Source of the DNA: Comamonadaceae bacterium
GTDB lineage: Bacteria > Pseudomonadota > Gammaproteobacteria > Burkholderiales > Burkholderiaceae
NCBI GenBank assembly: GCA_947505995.1
Contig: CANNNB010000120.1
Span: 1-7,137, forward strand
Direction: 5' to 3'
Length of the DNA stretch: 7,137 nucleotides
Shown: in pieces, positions 1 to 7,094 of the stretch
How the letters are laid out: each line of letters opens with the position of its first letter
Numbering within the stretch: the first letter of the stretch is position 1
Notes under the pieces: model-generated
The model's input: the letters and a program-made list of their open reading frames with translations, nothing else
Databases searched by the model: none
What the model was told of the DNA's origin: nothing
Position numbers and translations under genes: made by a program

Positions 1-200
1 ATGGCTTGTGAGGTGTGGTTGCCTTCGCCGTAGCTCTCCATCGCTTTGAAATGTACTCGCATGATGTCTTGTTCCTTATGATCCTGACACAGCAGGAATC
101 GGAGGGACATCGGGAAACTTGAGCCTTCTTCAACAAAAGACGGCCTAAATGATGGTTGATGGGCACTCAACATCGAAAAAGCAGCGTTTGAATGCATCAT
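1..200 (-). CDS. Unrecognised ORF downstream of fliA (C-terminus beyond window)
   Basis: An open frame of 66 codons runs leftward from the end of fliA off the window edge without a stop. The ATG at 200-198 overlaps the fliA TGA (199-197) as ATGA, and a second in-frame ATG follows at 197-195. A purine-rich GGAAAGGG (minus strand, 204-211) lies just upstream, so translational coupling to fliA is plausible. Other in-frame starts are ATG 110-108 and ATG 62-60; the last has an AAGGA Shine-Dalgarno at 73-77 with 10 bases of spacing. If that is the true start, the protein begins MRVHFKAMESYGEGNHTSQA and the preceding bases are leader. The first 50 residues look weakly protein-like (rich in Ser, Phe, His and Pro), which favours a later start. 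I do not recognise the family. The position suggests a flagellar or chemotaxis accessory gene in the same operon, but nothing in the visible residues proves it. Confidence 0.5.
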   Translation of the reverse strand, partial: MMHSNAAFSMLSAHQPSFRPSFVEEGSSFPMSLRFLLCQDHKEQDIMRVHFKAMESYGEGNHTSQA

Positions 201-946
201 CCGCCCTTTCCGGTCTTGGGCTTGGCCACATGAACGGGCTCAACATTCAAAGTTCCGCGCAATTTTTTGACCACAGCCGTCAGCAACTGACTGACGCGCG
301 ATTCGGTCACACCCAGAACTTCGCCAATTTCTTTGAGGTTTAGCTCTTCAACGTAATACAAATTCATTAATAACTGATCGCGCTCTGCCAAATCGCCAAT
401 AGCGTCAGTGAGCGCGCCCATGAACTGCTCATGCTCGACAATGGCTTCGGGTTGCTGCGAAGAGTCGGTGGCAATGTTCATCACCTCCTCTGTCACCACT
501 TCCATGGAATAGGTCTCAAAGCGGCGAGCCTGCGTGCGCTCCTTGTGGAACAACTCAATGTCCTTGCCCATGTGATCGGCCAATTCAGCTTGAGTGGGGG
601 TACGCCCCAACTCGGCTGCCAACTCGTGCGTGGCAGTACTGTGCGATTTGTTGATGGCCACAGCAGAGCGTGGCAAAAATGACAAGCGGCGAACTTCGTC
701 CAGAATGGCACCCCGCACACGGCTGTGGGCAAAATTCTCAAACTCAATGCCCTTGCCAGGGTTGTAAGCTCGCGCAGCTTCTAAAAGACCAATCATGCCC
801 ACTTGGATGAGTTCATCCAACTCCATAAAGGGCGGTAACCTGACCTTCAGGTGCAAAGCCACACGCTTGACCATGCCCAAATGAGCCATGACCAGCGCTT
901 CGCTGTTGTTTTGAACCTGTTCGTAAAGTCGGGTGGAGTTTGCCAT
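197..946 (-). CDS. fliA: RNA polymerase sigma factor for flagellar operons (sigma-28)
   Basis: A 249-residue sigma-70 family factor of the FliA/WhiG group, the usual length for FliA. It directs RNA polymerase to late flagellar promoters (flagellin, motor, chemotaxis) after hook completion releases it from FlgM. Region 2 is at about 40-90: the core-binding segment DELIQVGMIGLLEAARAYNP, then FENFAHSRVRGAILDEVRR. Region 3 (ELGRTPTQAELADHMG) is at about 111-127. Region 4, with the -35 recognition helix-turn-helix LNLKEIGEVLGVTESRVSQL, is at about 202-221 and nearly matches E. coli FliA. The segment after region 2.4 reads SFLPRSAVA where E. coli has DWVPRSVRR, an unusual change. The ATG start is 5 bases after the flhG stop with no clear Shine-Dalgarno, so coupled translation is likely. 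No private promoter is visible, so expression probably depends on the flhA promoter. Family assignment is secure. Confidence 0.97.
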   Translation of the reverse strand: MANSTRLYEQVQNNSEALVMAHLGMVKRVALHLKVRLPPFMELDELIQVGMIGLLEAARAYNPGKGIEFENFAHSRVRGAILDEVRRLSFLPRSAVAINKSHSTATHELAAELGRTPTQAELADHMGKDIELFHKERTQARRFETYSMEVVTEEVMNIATDSSQQPEAIVEHEQFMGALTDAIGDLAERDQLLMNLYYVEELNLKEIGEVLGVTESRVSQLLTAVVKKLRGTLNVEPVHVAKPKTGKGG

Positions 947-951
947 GTTGT

Positions 952-1770
952 TTATGCGCTGGTTTTCACCAAACGCTCCACAAAAAATTGTAAGCCACCC
1001 GAGGCCTCGTCAATGGGTTCCAGTTGGCGAACGGCTTCCGCCAAACGCCTGAAATCGCGCGCGCCCGCACTTCCGGGGGCAAATTCCGATACGGGCTGGT
1101 ATTTTTTCAGCGCCGACAATATCAGTTCGTCGTTCTCAATCGAGCCCAAATAGCGAACGGTTCGATTCAAAAATCGTGCGCAAACTTGGTTAATTCGCTC
1201 AAACAGTTGATAACCCTCTTGGGCACTGCCAACGCCATTGGGAACCAAGTAAATTTCGTCTAAGCCATGGTCTTGAATGAGCACCTTGATGGTGGCATAG
1301 GCATCGGCAATGGAAGATGGGTCGTCGCGAACCACCACAAAGCGCCTGGAACAGGCAGCCATGAAAGCCAAAACCTCAGGTGAAATGCCTGCGGCCATGT
1401 CAACAATAAGAAAGTCAATGTCATCGTCGAGGGCGCTAAAGGCGCGCACGATGTTGGACGCCTGAATATCACCGAGGGCTGCCATTTCTTGAATGCCAGA
1501 AGCACCCGGTACCAATTTCACGCCCTGGCGGGTGGTCACTATGATTTCAGCCAGGGTTTTTTCGCCGCTTAAAAAATGACTCAGGTTGAAGGGGCAACGA
1601 CAACCCAATGCAATTTGGGCATTGGCCAAACTCATGTCGGCATCAAACAACATGACGCGGTGACCCATGGCTTGCAGCGCAACAGCCAAGTTCACAGAGA
1701 CCGTGGTTTTACCCACCCCTCCCTTGCCACTGGCAATGCCAATGACTTGCGTTGTTTTTGCTTTATCCAT
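952..1770 (-). CDS. flhG: Flagellar number regulator, MinD/ParA-type ATPase FlhG (FleN/YlxH)
   Basis: A 272-residue deviant-Walker ATPase starting at ATG 1770-1768. A TTG eight codons upstream (1794) is in frame, but the ATG places the P-loop near the N-terminus as in MinD and overlaps the flhF stop by 8 bases. Motifs: deviant Walker A KGGVGKTT (16-23), the conserved [14 protein letters not shown] segment (43-56), and a Walker B-like [11 protein letters not shown] (120-130), where FlhG proteins usually read DTGAGIS. The TTPEPTS-type motif is replaced by [12 protein letters not shown]. The C-terminus (about 258-270, [13 protein letters not shown]) can form an amphipathic helix like the MinD/FlhG membrane-targeting sequence. 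In this family the ATP-bound dimer sits on the membrane, restrains FlhF or the master activator, and limits flagellar number. The N-terminal DQAxxLR peptide that stimulates FlhF in other FlhG proteins is absent. MinD itself is a poorer fit because of the location between flhF and fliA. Confidence 0.93.
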   Translation of the reverse strand: MDKAKTTQVIGIASGKGGVGKTTVSVNLAVALQAMGHRVMLFDADMSLANAQIALGCRCPFNLSHFLSGEKTLAEIIVTTRQGVKLVPGASGIQEMAALGDIQASNIVRAFSALDDDIDFLIVDMAAGISPEVLAFMAACSRRFVVVRDDPSSIADAYATIKVLIQDHGLDEIYLVPNGVGSAQEGYQLFERINQVCARFLNRTVRYLGSIENDELILSALKKYQPVSEFAPGSAGARDFRRLAEAVRQLEPIDEASGGLQFFVERLVKTSA

Positions 1771-3178
1771 GAAGTTCACTTTGAGGCATTTCAAGCGACC
1801 AATTAGGGCGACTCAGACCCACTGTGTGAGTGAGCGCCTCATTGGCAGCGTCTACCTCTATCACCGAGGTCTCTAGTGTCGCAGGTTTTAGGGCGGCTTG
1901 AATCAATTCAGCGTCAAAAGCATTCGAAGAAGGGGCCAATTGGTTCATGGCAATGTTAATCAGTTTTTGCAAGCCAGATGACTTCAAGCCATCGGACATC
2001 TTGTCAGAACTGCCACCAGCAGAAACCACGCACTGAGCGCCCTCTGCAATCAAGAACTGTATCAATGGCCAAGGTGAGTGGGCCTCGTCCAATTTGCTAA
2101 TCATGAGTGACTGCCAAGGCAATTGAGATTTCAACATGATGCGTGACAAAGTGACAGCAGAAGAGTCGGCTGGAACCACGGCATGTAAACCAGCTTCGGG
2201 GCACACTTGCAAAATTTCAGCCAAACGCTCGTTCATTTGAACACCTGGGGTGTCAATCACAATCATTCTTCTTGGAGACAACTCATCCAGCAACAATTTC
2301 AAAGTTTCTGGGCTGCCAGCGCGGAAGCAATCTACGCCTAATTGAGCGCACAGCATTTGGGTTTGGCTCCAAGCACCGGCGCGCATGTCGTGATAACTCA
2401 CCACAGCCACATACTCAGTGCCGTAATGCATGGCCACTTGTTGTGCAGCTTTGGCCACCATCAAGGTCTTGCCGGAACCCGACAAGCCGGCCATCACATG
2501 AACGCCCTTGTTTGGAAAACCTTCTTGAGGGCGCTCTAAATTGTGCGTCAGTTGGGTACGAATGCTTTCCAGGGCATTGTCTAAAGTGGGCTGCTCGCGC
2601 AAACCCTCTTGCAACAAGGCACGCAAGGCTGTGGGAATAGCGGCTTCGGTCATGGCCTCAACCAAGGGCTGAATGTGAGCTGGCCAATATTGGTTCATTT
2701 GCCAGCTAGCAGTTTGCTGGCTTAAACGAAACTCTTGGCGCAAAGCGGCCAGTTCTTCACGCACCAAAGACACAATTTCTTGACTTCTAACTTGCTCGCG
2801 TCCTTGCGTCAAAAGATGTTCTGTGCTGGCGTTGGAAGTAGGCTCCGCTTCTGCTGACTGCGCCATCTTTGAACCCGCCTGCAACAACTGATGCAAATGA
2901 TCACTGAAGGGATTGTTCACAGAAGACGGCGTGCTGGAAATACGGGTGCGAAGGCTTGAAGTTGCTGCGGCAGCAACGCTTGAGGCTTGGCTCTGAGTCT
3001 TTGACTCAGTTTCAAACATGTCTTCAGACGCAGCTTCCGCCACATCCAGTGCCACGATCAATTCTGTTTGACCTTCCACACGGTGGTTAGAGATGATCAA
3101 CACATCGGGGCCGAACAAAGCCATTGCCTTTTCAGTGGCACTGCGCGTATCGCGGGCAAGTATGCGTTTGAGTTCCAT
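1763..3178 (-). CDS. flhF: Flagellar placement protein FlhF (SRP-family GTPase)
   Basis: A 471-residue protein with the FlhF layout. The N-terminal signature [34 protein letters not shown] (split here for reference at residues 1-34) is typical of the B domain. A low-complexity Ser/Ala linker follows (about 50-110), then a helical N region (about 130-215) and the G domain (about 225-410). G1 is GLSGSGKT (231-238), G3 is VIDTPGV (307-313) and G4 is SKLDEA (361-366). FlhF marks the cell pole or assembly site for early flagellar components; its GTP-bound homodimer is antagonised by FlhG. Several motifs differ from the SRP GTPase norm: the DxxR motif reads HDMR near 263-266, DTAG is DTPG, and the DGQ of G5 appears as AGG near 387-389. 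About 60 residues extend past the G domain. The gene is 64 bases after flhA with a GAAGAG ribosome site (3187-3192). Identity is secure; full enzymatic competence is less so. Confidence 0.95.
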   Translation of the reverse strand: MELKRILARDTRSATEKAMALFGPDVLIISNHRVEGQTELIVALDVAEAASEDMFETESKTQSQASSVAAAATSSLRTRISSTPSSVNNPFSDHLHQLLQAGSKMAQSAEAEPTSNASTEHLLTQGREQVRSQEIVSLVREELAALRQEFRLSQQTASWQMNQYWPAHIQPLVEAMTEAAIPTALRALLQEGLREQPTLDNALESIRTQLTHNLERPQEGFPNKGVHVMAGLSGSGKTLMVAKAAQQVAMHYGTEYVAVVSYHDMRAGAWSQTQMLCAQLGVDCFRAGSPETLKLLLDELSPRRMIVIDTPGVQMNERLAEILQVCPEAGLHAVVPADSSAVTLSRIMLKSQLPWQSLMISKLDEAHSPWPLIQFLIAEGAQCVVSAGGSSDKMSDGLKSSGLQKLINIAMNQLAPSSNAFDAELIQAALKPATLETSVIEVDAANEALTHTVGLSRPNWSLEMPQSELHG

Positions 3179-3186
3179 GGTGTTAT

Positions 3187-3192
3187 CTCTTC
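3187..3192 (-). promoter_or_regulatory. Ribosome binding site of flhF
   Basis: GAAGAG on the minus strand lies 8 bases before the flhF ATG (3178-3176). It supports this start, which also gives the expected FlhF N-terminus. The 64-base gap between flhA and flhF shows no promoter or terminator that I can recognise. Confidence 0.6.
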
Positions 3193-3242
3193 GTCAATCT
3201 AATGGTTGAATTTGGTTCTTTGGTGTGGGTATCACGTGTGCA

Positions 3243-5339
3243 TCAGCGGGTTTCAGCGTGCACGGTGTGAACTACTTTCACGGTCTGGTCATCTGGAATT
3301 TCGCTGTAAGACAACAAAGTCAAATCGTTCACGCGATACCGCACTGCCTTGGATAACCAGGGGCGAATCACGGGGGACACCACCAACACAGCGGGGTGTC
3401 CCATTTCTTCTACGGCACGTGCGCCATCGCGCAAAGCACCAAACAAACGCTCGGCCAAACCAGGCTCCATGGCAATGCTTTGGCCAGGGGCGGTTTGCTG
3501 CAAGATGTTGTGAATGAGTTGCTCAAGGCTGGGGTCCAGCGTCATGACCGACAAGCCATTGGAGTCATCCACCAAGCTTTGCACAATCATGCGGCCCAAC
3601 TTAGGACGCACAAGGGAAGTCAGTTGCTCAGGCTCTTGAGTGCGGCTGGCCACTTCAGACAATGTCTCGGCAATGGTTCGCATGTCACGAATCGACACCG
3701 ATTCGTTCAACAAGTTTTGCAAGGTGCGCGTCATCACACCCAAAGACAACTTACCAGGCACCAAGTCTTCCACCAATTTAGGTGACTTGGCAGCCAACTT
3801 GTCTAGCAATTGCTGTACTTCGTCGTGGCTCAGCAAATCAGAGGCGTTGTCGCGCAACACTTTATTCAGGTGTGTCGCTACAGCAGTGCTGGCATCCACC
3901 ACGGTGTATCCCAAAGTGCGGGCCAAGTCGCGCTGCGAAGGATCAATCCACACTGCATCCAAACCAAAGGCCGGCTCTTGCGTGGCTTGACCTTCCAGAG
4001 GACCATAGACTTGACCAGGGTTAATGGCCAATTCTTTGCCCACTTTAACTTGACCCTTGCCGCGGACCACACCCTTTAACACAATGTGATAAGCATCGGG
4101 ATCGATGGTCAAAGCGTCGCGGATGCGCACTGGCTGGACCAAAAAGCCCAGCTCGGCAGACAATTTCTTGCGCACACCCTTCACACGGCTCATTAACTGC
4201 CCGCCTGTTTCAGGGTTCACCAGGGGGATCAAACCGTAGCCAATTTCAAGGCCAATCAAGTCCACTTGATCGACATCGTCCCAGTCCAACTCTTTAGGCT
4301 CTTCCAAAGCCGCTTGGGCCGCTTGCTCTGCTGGCGTAGCGATGGGGTTGTCTTGTTTCTGAGTAATGCGATAAGCCAAGCCTGCGGTGGCCAAAGCCAG
4401 TGTAATGAAAACCAAATGAGGCATGCCGGGCACCAAGCCCATGATGGCCAAGATGACGGCCGACAGGTACAAAGCCGTGGGGTTGGACAGCTGAGAAGTG
4501 GCTTGTTCCGTCATGGACTCAGAAGTGGTCACACGGGTCACGATGATGGCTGTAGCCAATGACAAAAACAATGAAGGAATCTGTGCCACCAAGCCATCAC
4601 CGATGGTCAGCAAGGTGTAAATGCGGCCAGCTTCGGACAAGGACAAATCGTGTTGAGCCACACCAATGGTGAGACCACCAATCAAGTTAATCACCAAAAT
4701 AAGCAGGCCAGCCACCGCGTCGCCGGACACAAATTTAGAGGCACCATCCATGGAGCCGAAAAAGTCAGATTCTTGGGAGAGTTCTTCGCGGCGCTTCTTG
4801 GCAGTCTCTTGGTCAATCACGCCAGCGTTCAAGTCTGCGTCAATCGACATTTGTTTACCAGGCATGGCATCCAGAGTAAAACGTGCATTCACTTCAGACA
4901 CACGGCCTGCACCTTTGGTCACCACAATGAAGTTAATGATCATCAAGATGGCGAAAATGATGAAACCCACCACGTAGTTGCCACCGATCACAAACTCACC
5001 GAAAGCCGCTACCACTTTACCAGCAGCCTCGTGGCCTTTATGGCCATCGACCAAAATAACACGGGTAGAAGCCACGTTCAAGCCCAGACGGAGCATGGTG
5101 GCGAACAACAATACAGAAGGGAAAGATGAAAACTCTAGTGGCTTGCGGGTGCCAATGGCAATCATGATGACCAACAAGCTGCAGCCAATGTTGAAGGTAA
5201 ACAGAATGTCCAACAACAATGGTGGCAGCGGTATCACCAACATGGCCATGATCAACAACACCATGGCGGGCAAGCCCAGGCCGGCGTAATCAAATTTGGA
5301 CAGGTTCTGTCGAACCGCTGACAGGGTTAAGGTGCTCAT
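3243..5339 (-). CDS. flhA: Flagellar type III export gate protein FlhA
   Basis: A full-length 698-residue FHIPEP-family protein. FlhA forms the nonameric inner-membrane export ring that couples proton flow to secretion of rod, hook and filament subunits. Hydrophobic segments lie near 22-41, 43-62, 113-141, 208-228, 245-268 and 287-323, forming the N-terminal membrane half. The conserved cytoplasmic FHIPEP loop is at about 145-200 (GRVSEVNARFTLDAMPGKQM). Asp207 in FVSGDAVAGL corresponds to the functional Asp208 of Salmonella. The linker ELDWDDV (350-356) keeps the Glu/Trp/Asp residues that contact the neighbouring subunit. In the cytoplasmic domain (about 350-698), EPAF (455-458) and Thr489 match the chaperone-docking site, with Glu in place of Asp456. 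The start has a weak TTAGG Shine-Dalgarno (5346-5350). It is the first gene of the leftward operon, behind a sigma-54-type promoter. flhB is not adjacent, unlike in enteric bacteria. Confidence 0.98.
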   Translation of the reverse strand: MSTLTLSAVRQNLSKFDYAGLGLPAMVLLIMAMLVIPLPPLLLDILFTFNIGCSLLVIMIAIGTRKPLEFSSFPSVLLFATMLRLGLNVASTRVILVDGHKGHEAAGKVVAAFGEFVIGGNYVVGFIIFAILMIINFIVVTKGAGRVSEVNARFTLDAMPGKQMSIDADLNAGVIDQETAKKRREELSQESDFFGSMDGASKFVSGDAVAGLLILVINLIGGLTIGVAQHDLSLSEAGRIYTLLTIGDGLVAQIPSLFLSLATAIIVTRVTTSESMTEQATSQLSNPTALYLSAVILAIMGLVPGMPHLVFITLALATAGLAYRITQKQDNPIATPAEQAAQAALEEPKELDWDDVDQVDLIGLEIGYGLIPLVNPETGGQLMSRVKGVRKKLSAELGFLVQPVRIRDALTIDPDAYHIVLKGVVRGKGQVKVGKELAINPGQVYGPLEGQATQEPAFGLDAVWIDPSQRDLARTLGYTVVDASTAVATHLNKVLRDNASDLLSHDEVQQLLDKLAAKSPKLVEDLVPGKLSLGVMTRTLQNLLNESVSIRDMRTIAETLSEVASRTQEPEQLTSLVRPKLGRMIVQSLVDDSNGLSVMTLDPSLEQLIHNILQQTAPGQSIAMEPGLAERLFGALRDGARAVEEMGHPAVLVVSPVIRPWLSKAVRYRVNDLTLLSYSEIPDDQTVKVVHTVHAETR

Positions 5340-5345
5340 GGTTGG

Positions 5346-5350
5346 CCTAA
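5346..5350 (-). promoter_or_regulatory. Weak ribosome binding site of flhA
   Basis: TTAGG on the minus strand ends 6 bases before the flhA ATG (5339-5337). It is the only Shine-Dalgarno-like element in reach and agrees with the usual FlhA N-terminus. Confidence 0.5.
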
Positions 5351-5413
5351 GTGGCTGTTGAGAGGGTTAGAACAATCAAACTGCATGGTTTTCTTCCATA
5401 GTTCAGCTTGTTG

Positions 5414-5429
5414 AGCAAAGTCCATGCCA
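5414..5429 (-). promoter_or_regulatory. Sigma-54 (-24/-12) promoter for the flhA operon
   Basis: On the minus strand the sequence TGGCATGGACTTTGCT fits the sigma-54 consensus TGGCACGRNNNTTGCW with one substitution (C to T in the -24 box). Exactly 10 bases separate the invariant GG and GC dinucleotides. The predicted start is near 5403, giving a leader of about 64 bases before the flhA ATG. Sigma-54 control of flhA, flhF and flhG is known in Pseudomonas and Vibrio; that it holds here is inferred from the motif. Confidence 0.75.
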
Positions 5430-5488
5430 TGTGGAATCCCGACACCAGGCCCTATTTCACGGATTCAGCCAAAGCGGCAAACCCTAAC

Positions 5489-5505
5489 CTGTCACGGTTT
5501 TTGCT
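5489..5505 (+). promoter_or_regulatory. Sigma-54 (-24/-12) promoter for fliK
   Basis: CTGTCACGGTTTTTGCT matches the extended sigma-54 consensus YTGGCACGRNNNTTGCW everywhere except the second G of the -24 GG pair, which is T. The spacing of 10 bases to the GC of the -12 box is exact, and the T-rich stretch before TTGC is typical. The predicted start is near 5516, about 52 bases before the fliK ATG. The -24 mismatch could weaken the promoter. Confidence 0.72.
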
Positions 5506-5567
5506 AATACAAGGCATACCCGGCCTGAAAACCGAGTTGAAAACAGCCAACTGATGATGGAAATAAT

Positions 5568-7037
5568 ATGGACACCAATCTCAATTTTTCGACCGCCCCA
5601 ACCGCCAACCCCGCGTCAGTAGGGGCTTCCAGCAGTCCTCAGGGTTTAGACCCGAGCCTTGCAAAGCCCATGAATGGGCAGGAATTTGCGGGTGTCATGC
5701 GGGACTTGATGGCCAAGGGAGAGCGGCAAGAGCTTGCCGGAACCGAGTCTCATGAAGCCACAGACGCTTCAACGGCAGCCCTTCAAACCATGAGCTTAGG
5801 CAACCAGTTCTCTGTTATTACAGCGGCCTCCCCTCTGCCCGACCCCAACAGCTTGGCTGAATTTGCGCGAGCTCAAGGTTTGAGCGAGTCGGCGGTCCAA
5901 GCGCTGTTTGGAGACCTGACCACAGCACCAACGACAGCGACCCCAACAGCGATGGCACCCGAAATGGCGCAACTGGCTGGCCTGATGGGCGTTCCGGCTC
6001 ATGCCAGCACACTTACCCTATTACCTAGCGCAGCCCCTTTGGGCTGGATTCAAGCCCGACCAAGCAATTTGACCATGTCAGATCAGGTTGGCAATTCTTT
6101 GTTGGTGCAAGCGCCTCAGCTAGCCGCAATGGGCGCGCCCAAGTCATCGGATGTGTCCGCCTTGTTGGCAACAGCGGGCGCCACTGGCGTGCTTCAAACA
6201 TTGGGCGGCCTGGGCACAGCGCCCACCCAGGCCCTTGGCAGTGCAGACAATTTGGCCGAAATTCCGCCTGAAATGGGGCCCTTAGACGCTATGCGCATGC
6301 GCATGGTGCCGGCATGGGAAAACATGACCCGCCAGTTGGCCAAATTGAACGGTACCGAACAGGCTGCGGCTTGGGGGCAACTGACTTCCAACATCCTCAA
6401 TAGCAAAGTGCAAGGCGCTGAAGTACCTGAGATCCTCTTGGACTTAGGCGTCAACGACCCCACGCTCCTGACGGCATTGGACACCCTTCAAGAACAAAGC
6501 AATCTTGGCGTTGTGAACCTTGATTCAGCACGCAACACGGCCAGCACAGGTAGTTTGGGAGCAGCGGCGACCAGTGCTGCTTTAGCCAACCCTGGAATGA
6601 CCGACCGCGCCGCCCAGATTCAAGACTTGGCCGACAAACTGGGCAAAGCCATGGGTGAGCGGCTACAAGACCAATTGGAGAAGGGGGAATGGAAGCTGCA
6701 ATTGAAGCTCAACCCCGCACATTTAGGCAAAATTGACGTCGAACTCGACATGAATTCGAAAGGCTTGGACGCAGTTTTCAAAACTGACAACTTGCTCACG
6801 CGTGAATTGATTGCGCAAGGCATGCCCAAACTCAGGGATAGCTTGGCACAATCGGGCATGACAGTTGCTAATGTCTGGGTGAACAGTGAAAACCAGAAGG
6901 GTTCTGGCGGAAACTCGACACCTCGTCAAAACTCGGGCTCTGACAACCAAGTCAATGCCCCTGTGTCGGATGTCAAAGCCGCTGAAGCCCGCATCAAAGA
7001 ACTCAGATCTTCAGATGCTTGGGACACACTGGCTTGA
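5568..7037 (+). CDS. fliK: Flagellar hook-length control protein FliK
   Basis: A 489-residue protein with the FliK plan: a long variable Ala/Thr/Ser/Pro-rich N-terminal part, a short C-terminal Flg_hook domain (about 355-440) and a hydrophilic tail. The diagnostic segment WKLQLKLNPAHLGKIDVELD (375-394), followed by GLDAVFKTDNLLTRELI and the SGMTVANVWV strand, is the conserved core that contacts FlhB to switch export from hook to filament subunits. The N-terminal part acts as the secreted molecular ruler in the family. A compact helical motif, SLAEFARAQGLSESAVQALF (95-114), stands out from the low-complexity surroundings. No Cys is present, and the protein lacks a cleavable signal peptide, as expected for type III export. 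The ATG has only a weak GGA site (5559-5561, 6 bases of spacing). fliK is divergent from flhA and precedes a probable fliL, so it likely heads a fliK-fliL-fliM type operon. Confidence 0.94.
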   Translation: MDTNLNFSTAPTANPASVGASSSPQGLDPSLAKPMNGQEFAGVMRDLMAKGERQELAGTESHEATDASTAALQTMSLGNQFSVITAASPLPDPNSLAEFARAQGLSESAVQALFGDLTTAPTTATPTAMAPEMAQLAGLMGVPAHASTLTLLPSAAPLGWIQARPSNLTMSDQVGNSLLVQAPQLAAMGAPKSSDVSALLATAGATGVLQTLGGLGTAPTQALGSADNLAEIPPEMGPLDAMRMRMVPAWENMTRQLAKLNGTEQAAAWGQLTSNILNSKVQGAEVPEILLDLGVNDPTLLTALDTLQEQSNLGVVNLDSARNTASTGSLGAAATSAALANPGMTDRAAQIQDLADKLGKAMGERLQDQLEKGEWKLQLKLNPAHLGKIDVELDMNSKGLDAVFKTDNLLTRELIAQGMPKLRDSLAQSGMTVANVWVNSENQKGSGGNSTPRQNSGSDNQVNAPVSDVKAAEARIKELRSSDAWDTLA

Positions 7038-7083
7038 AATTTAACTACAACGCCCGGTTAATCCGGTGTCAATTTGTTTTTAT

Positions 7084-7088
7084 AGAGG
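7084..7088 (+). promoter_or_regulatory. Ribosome binding site of the fliL-like gene
   Basis: AGAGG ends 6 bases before the ATG at 7095. This good Shine-Dalgarno supports a real gene start despite the very short coding stretch in the window. Confidence 0.6.
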
Positions 7089-7094
7089 TGCCCT

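Larger units (their letters stand above)
5340..5567. other. Divergent regulatory region between flhA and fliK
   Basis: This 228-base non-coding gap separates the leftward flhA operon from rightward fliK. It holds one sigma-54-type promoter on each strand, back to back, with their -24 elements about 60 bases apart. The stretch between them (5430-5488) and the two leaders are where an enhancer-binding activator could sit. A CGGCAA element (5475-5480) is present in this stretch. No convincing sigma-28 (TAAA / GCCGATAA) or strong sigma-70 promoter was seen, and no terminator. Confidence 0.7.

Noticed and set aside
1771..1794. TTG start for flhG eight codons upstream of the ATG
   Set aside because: TTG is a rarer start, no Shine-Dalgarno precedes it, and the extra residues (MKCLKVNF) add no conserved FlhG motif; the ATG at 1770 is preferred.
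2272..2640. Plus-strand open frame of 122 codons opposite flhF
   Set aside because: It is antisense to the conserved FlhF G domain, with a Cys/His/Arg-rich translation typical of a shadow frame and no ribosome site of note.
4650..5289. Long open frames on the plus strand opposite flhA (4650-5129 and 4978-5289)
   Set aside because: They lie antisense to strongly conserved FlhA coding sequence and their translations resemble no protein family; they are shadows of flhA.
5385..5399. ATGG...CCAT hairpin-like element in the flhA leader
   Set aside because: A 4-base stem with a 7-base loop is too weak to support a regulatory RNA structure.
5365..5489. Inverted pair GGTTAG (5365-5370) and CTAACC (5484-5489) in the divergent gap
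   Set aside because: Six-base matches over 228 bases are expected by chance, and the two sites are not placed symmetrically about the promoters.
7051..7080. CCGG-TTAAT-CCGG inverted repeat followed by a T-rich stretch after fliK
   Set aside because: The stem is only 4 base pairs and the Ts are interrupted and displaced, so it is unlikely to be an intrinsic terminator; fliL probably continues the operon.
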